Translations under genes and position numbers: made by a program
Notes under the pieces: generated by a model
What the model saw: the letters and a program-made list of their open reading frames with translations, nothing else
What the model was told of the DNA's origin: nothing
Database searches by the model: none
Shown here: positions 1 through 6,986 of the stretch, in pieces
Position numbering within the stretch: position 1 is the stretch's first letter
How the letters are laid out: every line of letters starts with the position of its first letter
Assembly (NCBI GenBank): GCA_031263265.1
Contig: JAISGE010000047.1
Coordinates: 1 to 12,154 of the forward strand
Length of the DNA: 12,154 bases
DNA from: Treponema sp.
Lineage (GTDB): Bacteria > Spirochaetota > Spirochaetia > Treponematales > Breznakiellaceae
Reading direction: 5' to 3'

Positions 1-918
1 TTCCAGATTTACCCGCCGATGATCTTTCTGTGCCTCGGGGCCATGACCGATTTCGGCCCGCTTATCGGCAATCCCAAGACCGCATTGATTGGACTGGGCG
101 GTCAGCTTGGTATTTTTATCGCCCTGTTTGGTTCCCTTGCAATAGGCACCTACCTGGCGCCCCTTATCCCCGGGCTTTCCGCCTTTGGCATCAAAGACGC
201 GATTGCAATTGGGATAATAGGGAGTTCCGACGGGCCTACCTCCATCTTTACGGCCCAGCGTCTCGCACCGGAGCTACTGCCTACCATCGCTATCGCGGCC
301 TACTCATACATGGCCCTGATTCCGATTATCCAGCCACCCATCATGCGGGCGCTTACCACTGCCAAAGAACGGGTCATTGTGATGCCCGAGCCAAAGCAGG
401 TAACCCAAAAGCAAAAAATAATGTTCCCCATCGTGGTAACGCTGCTCACGTTGCTGCTGGTTCCGGCTGCGGCTTCCCTTATCGCGATGCTCATGCTGGG
501 AAACCTGATTAAAGAAAGCGGCGTAACGGATCGCATATTCCATTCGTTGCAGGGGGATGTGTTGAACCTGCTGACCATGCTCATCGGTCTTTCCATAGGC
601 GCAACCGCTACGGCTGAACGGGTTTTAACCCCCAATACCATCTGTATTATCATATTGGGACTCATCGCGTTTGGTTTTGGCACGGTTGGAGGCGTTCTTA
701 TTGCCAAGCTTTTGTGCAGATTAACCGGCGGGAAAATAAATCCCCTCATCGGTAATGCCGGGGTCTCTGCTATGCCGATGGCCGCCCGGGTCTCCCAAAA
801 AGTGGCTCAGGAGTACAACCCTTCAAACTTTCTTTTGATGCACGCCATGGGCCCAATTGTGTCCAGTACTCTTGGTTCGGCCATACTGGCAGGTATTTTA
901 ATAGGAATTTTCGGCTGA
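1..918 (+). CDS. oadB: Sodium ion-translocating decarboxylase, beta subunit (OadB/GcdB/MmdB family), 5' truncated
   Basis: This is the membrane subunit that couples decarboxylation of a carboxybiotin carrier (oxaloacetate, methylmalonyl-CoA or glutaconyl-CoA decarboxylase) to Na+ export across the inner membrane. The reading frame is open from base 1, and the six codons before the first ATG (FQIYPP) already match the family, so the gene starts outside the window. About 305 C-terminal residues are visible; family members are about 375-430. Two functional signatures are present: GSSDGPTSIF with the conserved Asp at 229-231 (equivalent to D203 of the Klebsiella OadB), and NPLIGNAGVSAMPMAAR beginning at 739, which keeps the Asn, Gly, Ser and Arg of the second ion/proton region. 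The rest is a series of hydrophobic helices. Which decarboxylase it belongs to depends on alpha/gamma genes upstream of the window. No terminator is seen directly after its stop; the first one downstream is the attenuator terminator at 1097-1126. Confidence 0.93.
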   Translation, partial: FQIYPPMIFLCLGAMTDFGPLIGNPKTALIGLGGQLGIFIALFGSLAIGTYLAPLIPGLSAFGIKDAIAIGIIGSSDGPTSIFTAQRLAPELLPTIAIAAYSYMALIPIIQPPIMRALTTAKERVIVMPEPKQVTQKQKIMFPIVVTLLTLLLVPAAASLIAMLMLGNLIKESGVTDRIFHSLQGDVLNLLTMLIGLSIGATATAERVLTPNTICIIILGLIAFGFGTVGGVLIAKLLCRLTGGKINPLIGNAGVSAMPMAARVSQKVAQEYNPSNFLLMHAMGPIVSSTLGSAILAGILIGIFG

Positions 919-957
919 TGCGCTTATAGTGCTGGTATCAGTAGTACGGAGGAAAAC

Positions 958-1071
958 ATGAAATATGCGGTGGAAGTTCATACGGATGCTCGTGTCTCTT
1001 TTATAGCTTACTCCTATTATTATCTATTCCTTATCCCAAGGGAACTGCCGCCTATCAGCATGAAGGGCTAA
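958..1071 (+). CDS. Tyr/Phe-rich leader peptide of the aroF-tyrA operon (37 codons)
   Basis: This is a short ORF with a strong ribosome binding site, GGAGGA at 948-953, 4 bases before ATG 958. The peptide has 37 residues, including Tyr at 3, 18, 20, 21 and 22 and Phe at 15 and 24. Residues 15-24 read FIAYSYYYLF, so six of ten are aromatic. It ends with TAA 1069-1071, just before an intrinsic terminator that precedes the first gene of aromatic biosynthesis. This is the layout of pheL/tyr-type attenuators: a ribosome stalled on the Tyr/Phe codons (1000-1029) when charged tRNA is scarce would leave bases from about 1041 onward free to fold. The product itself probably has no other function. The promoter is unclear: TATAGT at 925-930 is a fair -10 but has no good -35, so transcription could also come through from oadB. 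The role is inferred from layout; the ORF, its RBS and its codon content are directly visible. Confidence 0.78.
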   Translation: MKYAVEVHTDARVSFIAYSYYYLFLIPRELPPISMKG

Positions 1072-1106
1072 AAGATAGGCAATACCTGGTTAATCAGGGA
1101 GGTTCC
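1041..1106 (+). promoter_or_regulatory. Candidate antiterminator of the aroF attenuator
   Basis: Bases 1041-1049 (GGAACTGCC) can pair with 1098-1106 (GGAGGTTCC): eight pairs including one U-G, with one G-A mismatch. This uses most of the 5' arm of the terminator, so the two structures exclude each other. Nested inside is a perfect 7-bp stem, GCCTATC 1050-1056 with GATAGGC 1074-1080, whose loop holds the end of the leader ORF and its stop codon. A ribosome reaching the stop at 1069-1071 would break the nested stem and free the terminator arm. A ribosome stalled on the Tyr codons would not. The pairings were found by eye and no energies were computed. Confidence 0.5.
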
Positions 1107-1126
1107 GCAAGGGGCCTCCCTTTTTT
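1097..1126 (+). terminator. Intrinsic terminator of the aroF attenuator
   Basis: GGGAGGTTCC at 1097-1106 pairs with GGGGCCTCCC at 1111-1120 over ten base pairs (two are G-U). The stem closes on a GCAA tetraloop of GNRA type at 1107-1110 and runs straight into six T residues at 1121-1126. A1096-T1121 could add an eleventh pair. It lies after the leader ORF stop and 32 bases before the aroF ATG, so it would cut transcription before the operon. It may also simply end the oadB transcript; the leader ORF argues for the regulated role. Confidence 0.88.
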
Positions 1127-1157
1127 ATTGTTTGAAACTGTTATGAGGAGAACGAGT

Positions 1158-2216
1158 ATGATTATTGTTATAAAACCAGAGGCAAGCAAGGGGGCAGTAC
1201 AGGGCTTCACCGCGTTGCTTGAGAAACAAGGGGTCAAAGTCCACCTTTCTGAAGGTGCGTCCCAAGTGGTGCTTGGTCTTGTGGGGGATACCTCCAGGAT
1301 CCAGGAGAAAAGCCTGTTGGCCCATCATCTGGTGGAGAAGGTCATCCGGGTACAGGAACCCTATAAAAGGGTAAACCGGCTTTTTCACCCTGATGATACC
1401 CGGATTGCTATAGATGGTCTTGATGGAAAGACCCGGCATATCGGAGCAGGGTATGTGGGGATCATTGCCGGCCCCTGCTCGGTAGAGACCAGGGAGCAGA
1501 TCATTTCGGTGGCTCAATCGGTGAAGCAGGCGGGAGCGGGTTTCCTCAGGGGAGGCGTTTTCAAACCCCGGACAAGTCCCTATAGTTTTCAAGGACTTGG
1601 CTGTGAGGGGCTTGAACTCCTCATAGAGGCAAAAAAAGCCACTGGTCTTCCGATTGTTACCGAACTTATGGCCATTCATCAGCTTGAGATTTTCGATACC
1701 GTGGACATCATCCAGGTGGGGGCAAGAAACATGCAGAATTTCACCCTCCTCAAAGAACTGGGGGGCTGCCGTAAACCGATACTCCTTAAACGGGGATATG
1801 CGGCAACCATAACCGAACTGCTCATGGCTGCAGAATATATCATGGCAGGGGGCAATGACCGGATCATCCTTTGCGAACGGGGAATCCGAACCTTTGAGTC
1901 CACTACCCGGAATACCCTGGATCTTTCGGCGATCCCGATCCTCAAAAAGCAGAGTCATCTTCCGGTGTTCGTAGACCCAAGCCATGCCACTGGGCTTAGC
2001 TGGATGGTTCCTGCAATGGCTAAGGCCGCCATAGCAGCCGGAGCAGACGGCCTCCTCCTGGAAGTTCATCCAAACCCCGAAGAAGCCCTCTGTGATGGTG
2101 AACAATCCATCACTCCCGCCCGGTTTGCGGAACTTATGAACGTGTTACGCCGTTATGCAGCGGTCGAAGGCCGGATATGGGATGAAGAAGATGAGGGAAA
2201 TAATGAAACCCCTTGA
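1158..2216 (+). CDS. aroF: 3-deoxy-7-phosphoheptulonate (DAHP) synthase, type I-beta with N-terminal regulatory domain
   Basis: It condenses phosphoenolpyruvate and erythrose 4-phosphate to DAHP, the first step of the shikimate pathway, in the cytoplasm. The protein has 352 residues and closely follows the Thermotoga maritima enzyme in layout. Residues 1 to about 85 form a ferredoxin-like domain, which in that enzyme binds Tyr/Phe for feedback inhibition, followed by a TIM barrel. Motifs: IAGPCSVE with metal ligand Cys107, KPRTSPYSFQG with Lys136, VGARNMQNF, LLKRG, ILCERGIRTFE, DPSH with His276, LLLEVHP with Glu302, and CDGEQS with Asp313. ATG 1158 is chosen because AGGAG at 1146-1150 lies 7 bases upstream; in-frame starts at 1128 and 1143 lack a ribosome binding site and crowd the terminator T-tract. 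It is preceded by the attenuator and overlaps tyrA by 14 bases, implying translational coupling. Confidence 0.96.
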   Translation: MIIVIKPEASKGAVQGFTALLEKQGVKVHLSEGASQVVLGLVGDTSRIQEKSLLAHHLVEKVIRVQEPYKRVNRLFHPDDTRIAIDGLDGKTRHIGAGYVGIIAGPCSVETREQIISVAQSVKQAGAGFLRGGVFKPRTSPYSFQGLGCEGLELLIEAKKATGLPIVTELMAIHQLEIFDTVDIIQVGARNMQNFTLLKELGGCRKPILLKRGYAATITELLMAAEYIMAGGNDRIILCERGIRTFESTTRNTLDLSAIPILKKQSHLPVFVDPSHATGLSWMVPAMAKAAIAAGADGLLLEVHPNPEEALCDGEQSITPARFAELMNVLRRYAAVEGRIWDEEDEGNNETP

Positions 2217-3066
2217 AACCTGTACCGTAGGCATTGTGGGACTGGGGCTTATGGGCGGAGCCATTGCCCTGGCCTTACGAGGAGAAGGGATCATCAGTGC
2301 AGCGGGTCGTATCCTAGCATACGACCGCAACGACGATACCCTTACATCCGCACAAGCGCAGGGTATCATCGACGAGGGGATGAAAGACCCGAAGTCCATG
2401 CTTGGCTGCTGCGACCTGGTATTCCTTTGTCTCAGCCCACGCGCGTTGCTGGGTTTTATGGAAAGCCAGATGCCGGCTTTTCAAGCCGGCGCCCTGATCA
2501 CCGATATAGCGGGAATCAAGGGAACCATCGTTGCCGCTATGGAACGTACCTTGCGGGATGATTTGGACTTCATACCCGGGCACCCTATGGCAGGGAGTGA
2601 GTTGGGAGGCTTGGCACATGCAAAAAGCTGTAGGTTTCATGGGAAGAACTATATCCTCACCCCGCTTAAACGGAATAAACCGGAAAACCTGGCCTTCCTT
2701 AAAACCCTGATCTATCGTATGGGCTTTGCCCGGATTACCGAGACCACTGCCCAGGACCATGACCGGAAGATCGCCTTTACCTCCCAGCTCTGCCATGTCA
2801 TTGCCGCAGCCCTCATTGATTGTGAAGCCGATGCAGCGATTACCCGCTTTGGAGGGGGGAGCTTTGAGGATCTGACCCGGATTGCCATGCTCAATGCCCC
2901 GATGTGGACCGAACTTTTTATTGAAAACCAAGAAGAATTGTTACGGCGGATCGAGCAGTTTGAAGGAAGCCTAGATACGCTGAAAAGCCTTATCGCCTCT
3001 GGAGCCAGATCAGAACTGGAAACACGCTTGCACGCGGTACGGGAACGGCGGGCAGCTATGGCATAG
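2203..3066 (+). CDS. tyrA: Prephenate (or arogenate) dehydrogenase
   Basis: It oxidatively decarboxylates prephenate to 4-hydroxyphenylpyruvate (or arogenate to Tyr), the committed step to tyrosine. The protein has 287 residues. A Rossmann NAD(P) site, GLGLMGG, lies at 13-19. The catalytic-His motif HPMAGSE lies at 127-133. The helical dimerisation half holds SQLCH (194-198), in place of the commoner S(H/Q)LPH, and GGGSFEDLTRIA (217-228), whose Arg226 corresponds to the residue that binds the substrate ring carboxylate. There is no fused chorismate mutase and no C-terminal ACT domain, so feedback may rest on AroF and the attenuator. ATG 2203 is chosen because GAGGGA at 2193-2198 is 4 bases upstream and the Rossmann fold then starts at the usual distance; 2155, 2182 and 2191 are alternatives in frame. 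Prephenate and arogenate specificity cannot be told apart here. Confidence 0.93.
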   Translation: MKPLETCTVGIVGLGLMGGAIALALRGEGIISAAGRILAYDRNDDTLTSAQAQGIIDEGMKDPKSMLGCCDLVFLCLSPRALLGFMESQMPAFQAGALITDIAGIKGTIVAAMERTLRDDLDFIPGHPMAGSELGGLAHAKSCRFHGKNYILTPLKRNKPENLAFLKTLIYRMGFARITETTAQDHDRKIAFTSQLCHVIAAALIDCEADAAITRFGGGSFEDLTRIAMLNAPMWTELFIENQEELLRRIEQFEGSLDTLKSLIASGARSELETRLHAVRERRAAMA

Positions 3067-3079
3067 ACCCTAAAACAGG

Positions 3080-3109
3080 AAAAAAAAGCTCGCTCCAGGT
3101 GGAGCGAGC
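3080..3109 (-). terminator. Intrinsic terminator for the - strand beta-barrel gene, between convergent genes
   Basis: GCTCGCTCC at 3088-3096 and GGAGCGAGC at 3101-3109 form a perfect 9-bp stem around AGGT. The run of eight A at 3080-3087 reads as U8 after the stem on the - strand, so it terminates the gene ending at 3132. On the + strand there is no T-tract after the stem, so it is at best a weak stop for aroF-tyrA. Confidence 0.88.
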
Positions 3110-3131
3110 CTGCTAAACCCTATCCTGCGGT

Positions 3132-4121
3132 CTATAACTGGAAGCGAATCCCCAAACTGCCGCCGAACTTATTGTCCAAGAAATTATACATCCCCGTGAA
3201 GTCAAGGCGTATCACCAGGAGATTAAAGGAAAGTCCTCCAAAGACCCGGAAACCCCAGCCGTTATTTTTGATAATTGAGGAAAACCCCTGCTCGGTAAGG
3301 TCTAGGTCATCACCGATGGCTTGTTGAATCTCGTTGAGATTGGTTCCCGTCACCGGATCGCCGTCGTACTGTAAATCAGATTCTACGGTATAACCTGCCT
3401 TGGACCAGCCATGACTTACCCCAAGACCGAGATAGGGGGTAATAATAAACAGGGATTTGGAGATCTGAGCCTTAACGTCCAGGCTGGTAGTCTCCCAGGA
3501 GAAACCGATTTCCGGATCAGATAGCGCCAGGTTATGCCCCCCGAAAGTAAACGTCGTTCCCGCTCCCTTTATAGCCGTATTCAAGCCTCCCTTGAGGTAA
3601 TTAAGCCCTACCCCAACAGAGACATGGGGAAGGATTGGCCCCTTAAGCAATGCATACCGGATATCCCCACCTACCAGGGTATAGTCGAACCGGAAATCCT
3701 CGCTGAAGTCAACCGGCGGTAGGATACCGCATTTGAGGCCCACATCAAAAGGGAGGATAAATCCTCCGATCCGGCCCTCTACCGTATACCCAGGCATAGG
3801 CATCAGGTTTGTGGATACCGGCATGGATATGCCGAAAAGATCTGCCACGTCCTCAAATGCACCGAGATCCATGGTGGTAAGTCCGCCGGATAGCCCGACC
3901 CCGAAATGGGGCGGTACGCCGATAAGCTGACCAATATAGGCGTCAGACCAATTAAGGCCCAGGCTTGCGTTAAAAGGCAGGGATCGTGCCAGGGTCTCTG
4001 AAAATCCATTCACCTGATCCTGCAATTCGCGAATCGGGTGGCTATCAAGAGAAAACACGGAAACCGCAGCCCCTAAGACGAGGGCCGCCGTTATACCGAA
4101 TAGTTTGCTATACGTTCTCAT
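3132..4121 (-). CDS. Predicted outer-membrane beta-barrel protein of unknown function
   Basis: I do not recognise a named family. The 329-residue protein starts with a classic signal peptide: Arg2 and Lys6, a hydrophobic stretch at about 7-23 and a likely cut near Ser24. The mature part is rich in Gly and in alternating hydrophobic/polar strands, such as VFGGLSFNLLVIRLDFTGMY, and ends GSLGIRFQL, consistent with a closing beta-strand of an outer-membrane barrel with an aromatic residue near the C-terminus. No catalytic motif or lipobox is seen. ATG at 4119-4121 is chosen because AGGAAGG lies 5 bases upstream; a TTG five codons earlier overlaps that ribosome binding site. It lies 44 bases after the Ppx/GppA gene and may be co-transcribed. 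A weak promoter of its own (TTGGGT at 4186-4191, TATAAA at 4165-4170, 15-base spacer on the - strand) is possible. Confidence 0.8.
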   Translation of the reverse strand: MRTYSKLFGITAALVLGAAVSVFSLDSHPIRELQDQVNGFSETLARSLPFNASLGLNWSDAYIGQLIGVPPHFGVGLSGGLTTMDLGAFEDVADLFGISMPVSTNLMPMPGYTVEGRIGGFILPFDVGLKCGILPPVDFSEDFRFDYTLVGGDIRYALLKGPILPHVSVGVGLNYLKGGLNTAIKGAGTTFTFGGHNLALSDPEIGFSWETTSLDVKAQISKSLFIITPYLGLGVSHGWSKAGYTVESDLQYDGDPVTGTNLNEIQQAIGDDLDLTEQGFSSIIKNNGWGFRVFGGLSFNLLVIRLDFTGMYNFLDNKFGGSLGIRFQL

Positions 4122-4165
4122 ATATACCTTCCTCAAAAGTATTGGGGTTGAATCAACATCTATCT

Positions 4166-5701
4166 TTATAATAAAAGTACTTTATACCCAAATACATCTT
4201 GAAACAAATCTGCTTTTTCTTCTAGTCCTATTAGTTCAAGGCTGAGATCGCGGTTCCCGCCGGTATGGAGGACCAGGGTTTCGCTTTTTTGTTCCACCAG
4301 CAGGAGACTTATCTGCTGGGTATGGCCCCTATCCAGGGCGTCCGCTACCCGGAGTATAGAGGCCATTTTAAGCACTAGGTTTCGGTCTTCCCGTTGCAGG
4401 GCAATATAGTCGATATCCTCCTGAGAAGGCGGGTCGCCGCGGTGATACCGGATCACATTGGCGATGATCTCCAATTCATCCCGGCCGAGTCCAAAAATTT
4501 CGGAATTAACCACGATGTACTGACCATGTCTGTGATGACTTTCCCCCCGGATGAACATCCCAATATCATGGAGCAGGGCTGCCACTTCCAGCATCATTCG
4601 TTCCCGCTGGTTCATGCCGTGTTCATTGCTCAAAGCATCAAAGAGGAAGAGACAAAGATTGGCCACATGCCGGTTATGGGCTTGGTCATAATGGTACTTT
4701 CGTCCCAGATTTGCCGCGGAAGCGATGATCTGGGAGAAGAACTCCTCCTGCAATTCCGGCTCAACCCCCAAGGAAAGGTCTACAAGCAGCCCTTCCCGGA
4801 TGGAGACATCAGGCACCACCACTTTGGAGGCTAAGGTCTGTTCTAAGAATTGCTTATACGCCATCAGTCCAGGAACAAACCCTTCGGCTTCGGTATAGGG
4901 AATATGCAGCTTCTGGACGCATGCTTCGATAGTGTACTGCTGTACCTGCTGTACAAAGGCGATAAACGCATCTCGGGGAATGATTCGGCAATGTTCATTG
5001 AGTTCGGTTCCGATGAGGGTTGCGGCGATTCGGGTATCGGAGCCAACCCCCACAAAACTCTGAATATGGGCAAGGTTCATTTCAGCGCTTAAAAATTCCG
5101 CGGTATGCCGGATACTTTCCCGCAGGTAACGCTGGGTCCAGGCAGGACCCGCCGCAAGCCGGGATTGTTGTTCCATGAGGAGCGTTCCCAGGTGGAGACT
5201 ATGGGCTGCCGCCATCTTACCCTTCTCCAGCAGCATAATCTCCGTGGCTCCTCCGCCTATATCAATAATCATGGTATTATCTTGCCAGAACTGGGGAAGA
5301 TCCTGTTTCAGTGCAAAGCGTACCGCCAGATAGATGAGCCGGTTTTCCTCAATCCCCTCGACTATGGATATCCGAAATCCCGTGGCCAGGCGTACCCTAT
5401 CAACAAACACATCCCGGTTCCGGGCAGCTCTAAGCGCACTGGTGGCAAGCACATACACATCGGTATCCAGGATTCCCCAACCTGCGAGTAACTCCTTGAA
5501 ATACTGTAATACCAAAAGACATTCTAACAGGGATTCTCTGGATACGTGCCCAGAGGTAAACACATCTCGTCCGAGGGTTACGGGTTTTCCGGCCTTGTCT
5601 AATACCTGCCATTGTCCCTTCTGGGCTATCTGGGCGATTACCAGTCTGATGCTGGTAGAGCCAATCGCCAGAACTGCCACCAAGCGGTTTTTTGTTTCCA
5701 T
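4166..5701 (-). CDS. Ppx/GppA family phosphatase with C-terminal HD domain
   Basis: This ASKHA-fold enzyme hydrolyses polyphosphate and/or pppGpp; the sequence alone does not decide between exopolyphosphatase (Ppx) and guanosine pentaphosphatase (GppA). Its 511 residues match full-length Ppx size. Visible: the phosphate-binding loop AIGSTSIRLVIA (12-23), VLATSALRAARN (84-95), the acidic EGIEENRLIYL segment (115-125) with Glu119 aligned to the catalytic Glu of E. coli Ppx, and the second glycine loop IIDIGGGATEIMLL (145-158). The C-terminal third is an HD domain: His345, LLHDIG with His378-Asp379, HHRHGQYIV (389-397), RYHRGDPP and the RVADALDRGH signature (451-460). The role is inferred to be stress or phosphate signalling. 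ATG 5699-5701 has only a weak upstream AGAG, so translation may be modest. The beta-barrel gene follows on the same strand. Confidence 0.92.
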   Translation of the reverse strand: METKNRLVAVLAIGSTSIRLVIAQIAQKGQWQVLDKAGKPVTLGRDVFTSGHVSRESLLECLLVLQYFKELLAGWGILDTDVYVLATSALRAARNRDVFVDRVRLATGFRISIVEGIEENRLIYLAVRFALKQDLPQFWQDNTMIIDIGGGATEIMLLEKGKMAAAHSLHLGTLLMEQQSRLAAGPAWTQRYLRESIRHTAEFLSAEMNLAHIQSFVGVGSDTRIAATLIGTELNEHCRIIPRDAFIAFVQQVQQYTIEACVQKLHIPYTEAEGFVPGLMAYKQFLEQTLASKVVVPDVSIREGLLVDLSLGVEPELQEEFFSQIIASAANLGRKYHYDQAHNRHVANLCLFLFDALSNEHGMNQRERMMLEVAALLHDIGMFIRGESHHRHGQYIVVNSEIFGLGRDELEIIANVIRYHRGDPPSQEDIDYIALQREDRNLVLKMASILRVADALDRGHTQQISLLLVEQKSETLVLHTGGNRDLSLELIGLEEKADLFQDVFGYKVLLL

Positions 5702-5850
5702 ACTCTATGCTATGGGTATATCCATGAAGCATGATACCCCCTATTCTCAAAAATCACCCAATCCTATAGACTTTTATCTATGACAAAACAGTTGAACAGG
5801 GGATTGCTGTTCCTAGAAATAAAGATAGCACAAAATAGAGGGGAAGTACA

Positions 5851-5878
5851 ATTATAAATGAATAAATCCACCCTTCAA
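5851..5878 (-). promoter_or_regulatory. Candidate promoter for the Ppx/GppA gene
   Basis: On the - strand, TTGAAG (complement of 5873-5878) is followed after 16 bases by a perfect TATAAT (complement of 5851-5856). The implied leader is about 140 bases. It lies in the 300-base divergent region 5702-6001, which otherwise holds a small GAACAG/CTGTTC inverted repeat (5793-5811), a CCCTT/AAGGG repeat (5871-5882) that overlaps this -35, and the opposing promoter. No convincing gene is seen in that region. Confidence 0.45.
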
Positions 5879-5906
5879 AGGGCTTGTTTCAGTATAAAAA
5901 TGGCCG

Positions 5907-5936
5907 TTGACAAGGGAGTATTCCCTTGTTTAGAGT
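5907..5936 (+). promoter_or_regulatory. Candidate promoter with operator-like palindrome for the LysM-transglycosylase operon
   Basis: A consensus TTGACA (5907-5912) is followed after 18 bases by TAGAGT (5931-5936). The spacer and the end of the -35 form a perfect palindrome, ACAAGGGA (5910-5917), GTAT, TCCCTTGT (5922-5929), well placed for a dimeric regulator. It has no T-tract after it, so it is not a terminator. The implied leader is about 60 bases before the ATG at 6002. Confidence 0.5.
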
Positions 5937-6001
5937 TTAAGACAAGGTTTTCACGTTGTTTTCTGATATACCAGTGTAGCTATTGAAAAGGAGTTAGGCC
6001 A

Positions 6002-6985
6002 ATGGGGTCAACTATTGGTATCAAAATCGCCAACGGAGATTTTTATCCTATTCTTGAGGAAAATACGGTGGTTAAAAAAAGACTTATTGTAACCACCGTC
6101 TATAATAATCAAGCAAGCATCCACATTGATCTGTATAAAAGTGCAACTCAAACCCTGGCAGATGCCTGTCCTATCGGCAGAATGGTGGTTGAACCGATTA
6201 AACCTGCCCAGAAGGGAGAACCTTCTATAAAACTCGTCGTTTCTTCTAATCAAAAAGGAGAACTTATCGTAGATGCGGTAGACTTAGACCCTTCCTCACC
6301 GCATGAACATCAACTTTTACAGGTGTATCTTAACGCAGAGGCAGGGTATATCCAGAAACCGCAGCTTTCTGAGGTTAATCTGGAACTTGTCGGGGTACCT
6401 CCCCAAGGCTTATACGAGACCAAATCTGAGAAGCGGCGAGTTCCCTGGCTGCTGCTTGTAGGGATCCTGTTGTTTCTGGGCGGTATCCTGTGGTTCTTTG
6501 TTTTTAAGGGGAAAATCTCCATCAATTTCGATGATTTTTCTCTGGTTACCGCATATAATCAGGCTGCTGCGGATATCAGCGATGAGGCAGAACCGGTGGT
6601 TCCCGCATCGATCCCTCCCCAGGAAGAATCCGCGGCAGTTCCTCTGGCATCAAGTACTGAAGTTACCGGCTTGATCAGGGAAGCCCCTGTAGCGCAGACT
6701 GAAGTTCCGGTACTGGTCATTGAGGCCCCGGTTACGGCGCCGCCTCAGGACCTGACGCCAAACCGGAACCGCCCTGCCCCCCCGGTAGCCTCTTACAAGG
6801 TACCGGCTACCATTCCCCGTAGCGGCGTTTCCTACCGGATTCGCTGGGGAGATACTCTTTGGGATATATCGGAGGCTTTTTATCGTAATCCTTGGCTTTA
6901 TCCGCGTATTGCCCGATTTAACAATATACGGAGACCAGACCTTATTGTCGCAGGAAGAGTCATCCGTATTCCTCCCCGGAACTAG
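6002..6985 (+). CDS. Inner-membrane protein: Hsp70 substrate-binding-like domain, TM helix, LysM domain
   Basis: The protein has 327 residues in three parts. Residues 1 to about 112 read like the beta-sandwich peptide-binding domain of DnaK/Hsp70 without its ATPase: TIGIKIANGDFYPILEENT, then NNQASIHIDLY, IGRMVV, IKPAQKGEPSIKL and NQKGELIVDAVD, in the order of the Hsp70 blocks (SLGIE...F..II..NT, NQ..V.I.V.QGE, LG.F.L, PAPRG.P.I, G.L.VSA.D). A basic stretch KSEKRR (141-146) precedes one hydrophobic helix (about 147-168), predicting N-inside topology. A Pro/Ala/Glu/Val-rich linker (171-275) leads to a LysM domain (about 277-324: YRIRWGDTLWDISEAFY ... IVAGRVIRIP) that should bind peptidoglycan. 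AAGGAG at 5988-5993 sits 8 bases before the ATG. The transglycosylase gene begins one base after its stop. The LysM and TM assignments are firm; the Hsp70 likeness is by eye, and whether it binds peptide is unknown. Confidence 0.85.
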   Translation: MGSTIGIKIANGDFYPILEENTVVKKRLIVTTVYNNQASIHIDLYKSATQTLADACPIGRMVVEPIKPAQKGEPSIKLVVSSNQKGELIVDAVDLDPSSPHEHQLLQVYLNAEAGYIQKPQLSEVNLELVGVPPQGLYETKSEKRRVPWLLLVGILLFLGGILWFFVFKGKISINFDDFSLVTAYNQAAADISDEAEPVVPASIPPQEESAAVPLASSTEVTGLIREAPVAQTEVPVLVIEAPVTAPPQDLTPNRNRPAPPVASYKVPATIPRSGVSYRIRWGDTLWDISEAFYRNPWLYPRIARFNNIRRPDLIVAGRVIRIPPRN

Positions 6986-6986
6986 G

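Noticed and set aside
1125..2105. Long ORF on the - strand opposite aroF
   Set aside because: It is a shadow of the aroF reading frame; its protein has no recognisable motif while aroF has all catalytic residues.
2472..2490. Perfect 8-bp inverted repeat GCCGGCTT/AAGCCGGC with a 3-base loop inside tyrA
   Set aside because: It lies in the middle of a well conserved coding region, has no T-tract after it, and is explained by the codons for Pro-Ala-Phe-Gln-Ala-Gly.
5858..5986. 42-codon ORF with four Cys codons in the divergent intergenic region
   Set aside because: No ribosome binding site at a usable distance, it runs across the best + strand promoter, and it resembles no family I know.
6784..6811. 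Inverted repeat GGTAGCC ... GGCTACC in the LysM gene
   Set aside because: It is inside the Pro-rich linker coding sequence, has a 14-base loop and no T-tract; probably a by-product of codon composition.
6909..6986. Extended start for the transglycosylase overlapping the LysM gene
   Set aside because: It would put 26 extra residues before a clear lipoprotein signal peptide and overlaps the conserved LysM coding region.
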